From contig BSBK01004089.1 in assembly GCA_027943335.1 (NCBI GenBank), forward strand, positions 484,001 through 548,000: DNA of 64,000 nt. Reading direction: 5' to 3'. Shown one piece after another: positions 62,937-64,000 of the stretch (its first letter is position 1; each line of letters opens with the position of its first letter). Both the position numbers and the translations under genes were made by a program. The DNA comes from Chamaecyparis obtusa. Lineage: Eukaryota > Streptophyta > Pinopsida > Cupressales > Cupressaceae. A model generated the notes under the pieces. The model worked only from the letters and a program-made list of their open reading frames with translations, ran no database searches and was not told the DNA's origin.

Positions 62937-64000
62937 TCAAATACCTGGATCCCAAACTAATCTCAAGGAAGTTGCTCCACCGACCAGTCGTATGTAGCTG
63001 ACATAGTCATTAGGCTCCGATCTGTGAAGCCACTCTCTCCATAACAAAACAGCAGCCAAACCAATGCCCGACTCCCAACTCACTGCAAGATCAATCGTGC
63101 CCATCTGCCATGTGCTGCTGTCATCTATAAGTAAGGACTCAACCCAACTGAGAACCTCACTCCAACTGGGATCTCCCGCACCTCTACCGTCATGTGCTGG
63201 AGAAAACCAAATCTCCTGTCGATCGACCCCAAAAATGAGAACCAACAGTGAATATGCCCCTCCTGGATCCCACAAGCAAAAGTGCCCTACACCTTCCCAG
63301 CTGACTGAAAAATCTCGGTGCTCACTGTCCATACTGAGTGACATATCAGTAGTATCCATCTGCCATAAAGCTGCCCCTCTAATCTGTAACCTGAACCAGT
63401 AACTACGCTGAAGAGGCAAACTGTCAAAACCGCCGGAGAAGACTTCCACCTGCGATGCACCGACTATCTCTGTTGGAAACCCCAAATCAGCATAAGGACT
63501 CCGTGACTGTCTCTCAATGCTCGGAGTCATATAAAGTATACCATTGTGTGAAGAACTCACACCAGCCAACATAGCCAACATGCCAAACTCGATAACCCCG
63601 TACTAAAGGAGTCCTACTTGATCAACATCCTCATCGAGCGGTAATGTAGGAAAAGACATAACTCTCATCATGCCACCAAACATAGCTACCACTCCTGGGC
63701 TGCGGGTACACAAACCATACTGCTCATCAACTGAGCTCATCCCACTACTCCATTCTGATGACCAAGGCTCACTTCTAATAATAGGCCCTGGGTCCCACAC
63801 CCTGCAACCAATCTCATCCTCCTCCTGGGAATAGGAAGTATCTCCCTCAACTAACTCAAAGAGGGGATTATCGATAGTCAACTCTGCACCCATATCAAAC
63901 AAGGAGTTATCCATCATTTGAAAGTGATCTAACTCTTTACGAAACTCCTGATGACTCAAAGATCTTCTTGGACAACTATCCAAGTCATAGGTCTGTTGTA
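62937..64000 (-). CDS. Unrecognised E8 reading frame, open at window edge
   Basis: One minus-strand frame runs from the window edge (QQTYDLDSCPRRSLSHQEF) to 62,937, about 354 codons, broken by a single TAG at 63,603-63,605. It is acidic and Trp-rich. Two segments look duplicated: ALWQMDTTDMSLSMDSEH (near 63,330-63,380) and STWQMGTIDLAVSWESG (near 63,070-63,120), with WDPGGAY and VWDPGI further on. I see no integrase, chromodomain, gag or envelope hallmark (no clear signal peptide or membrane helix). Its place next to the 3' LTR suggests an element-encoded protein between pol and LTR, or a non-autonomous element's own gene. Function unknown. Confidence 0.5.

Overview
This window looks like nuclear DNA of a seed plant with a very large, retrotransposon-rich genome. 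A gymnosperm is my best guess, inferred from the multi-kilobase introns, the depth of nested LTR elements and the absence of compact genes. It contains one recognisable host gene and several transposable elements inserted into one another. There is no prokaryotic gene, CRISPR array, tRNA gene or intact rRNA gene.

Left block (about 1-22,995). A Ty3/gypsy element of Tat/Ogre type (E1, minus strand, about 2,600-8,595) is cut in its gag by a second, related element in the opposite orientation (E2, 8,596-21,581). The 5-bp duplication AAGTG flanks E2, and E1's gag reading frame resumes on the far side (21,587-21,650). There E1 is cut again by a probable solo LTR (21,651-22,905) before it stops against a LINE near 23,000. 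E2 has both LTRs, a leader, gag, protease, integrase and a polypurine tract. It has lost its reverse transcriptase by an internal deletion, and its integrase has lost catalytic residues.

Middle block (about 23,010-46,650). A degenerate L1-type LINE on the minus strand is split into three pieces. The first interruption is a 4.7-kb Copia-derived element with 327-bp LTRs and a roughly 1-kb hairpin-rich tandem array (E4, 24,369-29,078). The second is a 15.4-kb Copia element (E5, 29,445-44,869, duplication GCATC). E5 carries a solo LTR (41,517-42,426) and, within its integrase, a gag-protease-only gypsy element (E6, 33,438-40,638, duplication CTCAT). E6's 3' LTR is in turn split by a homologous gag-protease-only element in the opposite orientation (E7, 36,129-39,779, duplication GATGC).

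Spacer (46,650-51,140). This holds a palindromic cluster of four degenerate 5S-rRNA-derived repeats (47,060-48,470), then unassigned sequence.

Right block (51,143-64,000). Seven minus-strand exons encode the C-terminal two thirds of a VPS4/SKD1-type AAA ATPase, the enzyme that disassembles ESCRT-III. All splice junctions are canonical and all ATPase motifs are intact. The N-terminal exons must lie beyond the right edge. The intron leading to them carries the 3' LTR (61,969-62,880) and 3' part of a further LTR element (E8), with an unrecognised reading frame reaching the window edge.

The items most worth follow-up are the paired gag-protease-only elements, the RT-less Tat element, the 5S-derived foldback cluster, the hairpin satellite inside E4, and the unknown E8 reading frame. 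I see no evidence of a novel enzymatic or defence system.
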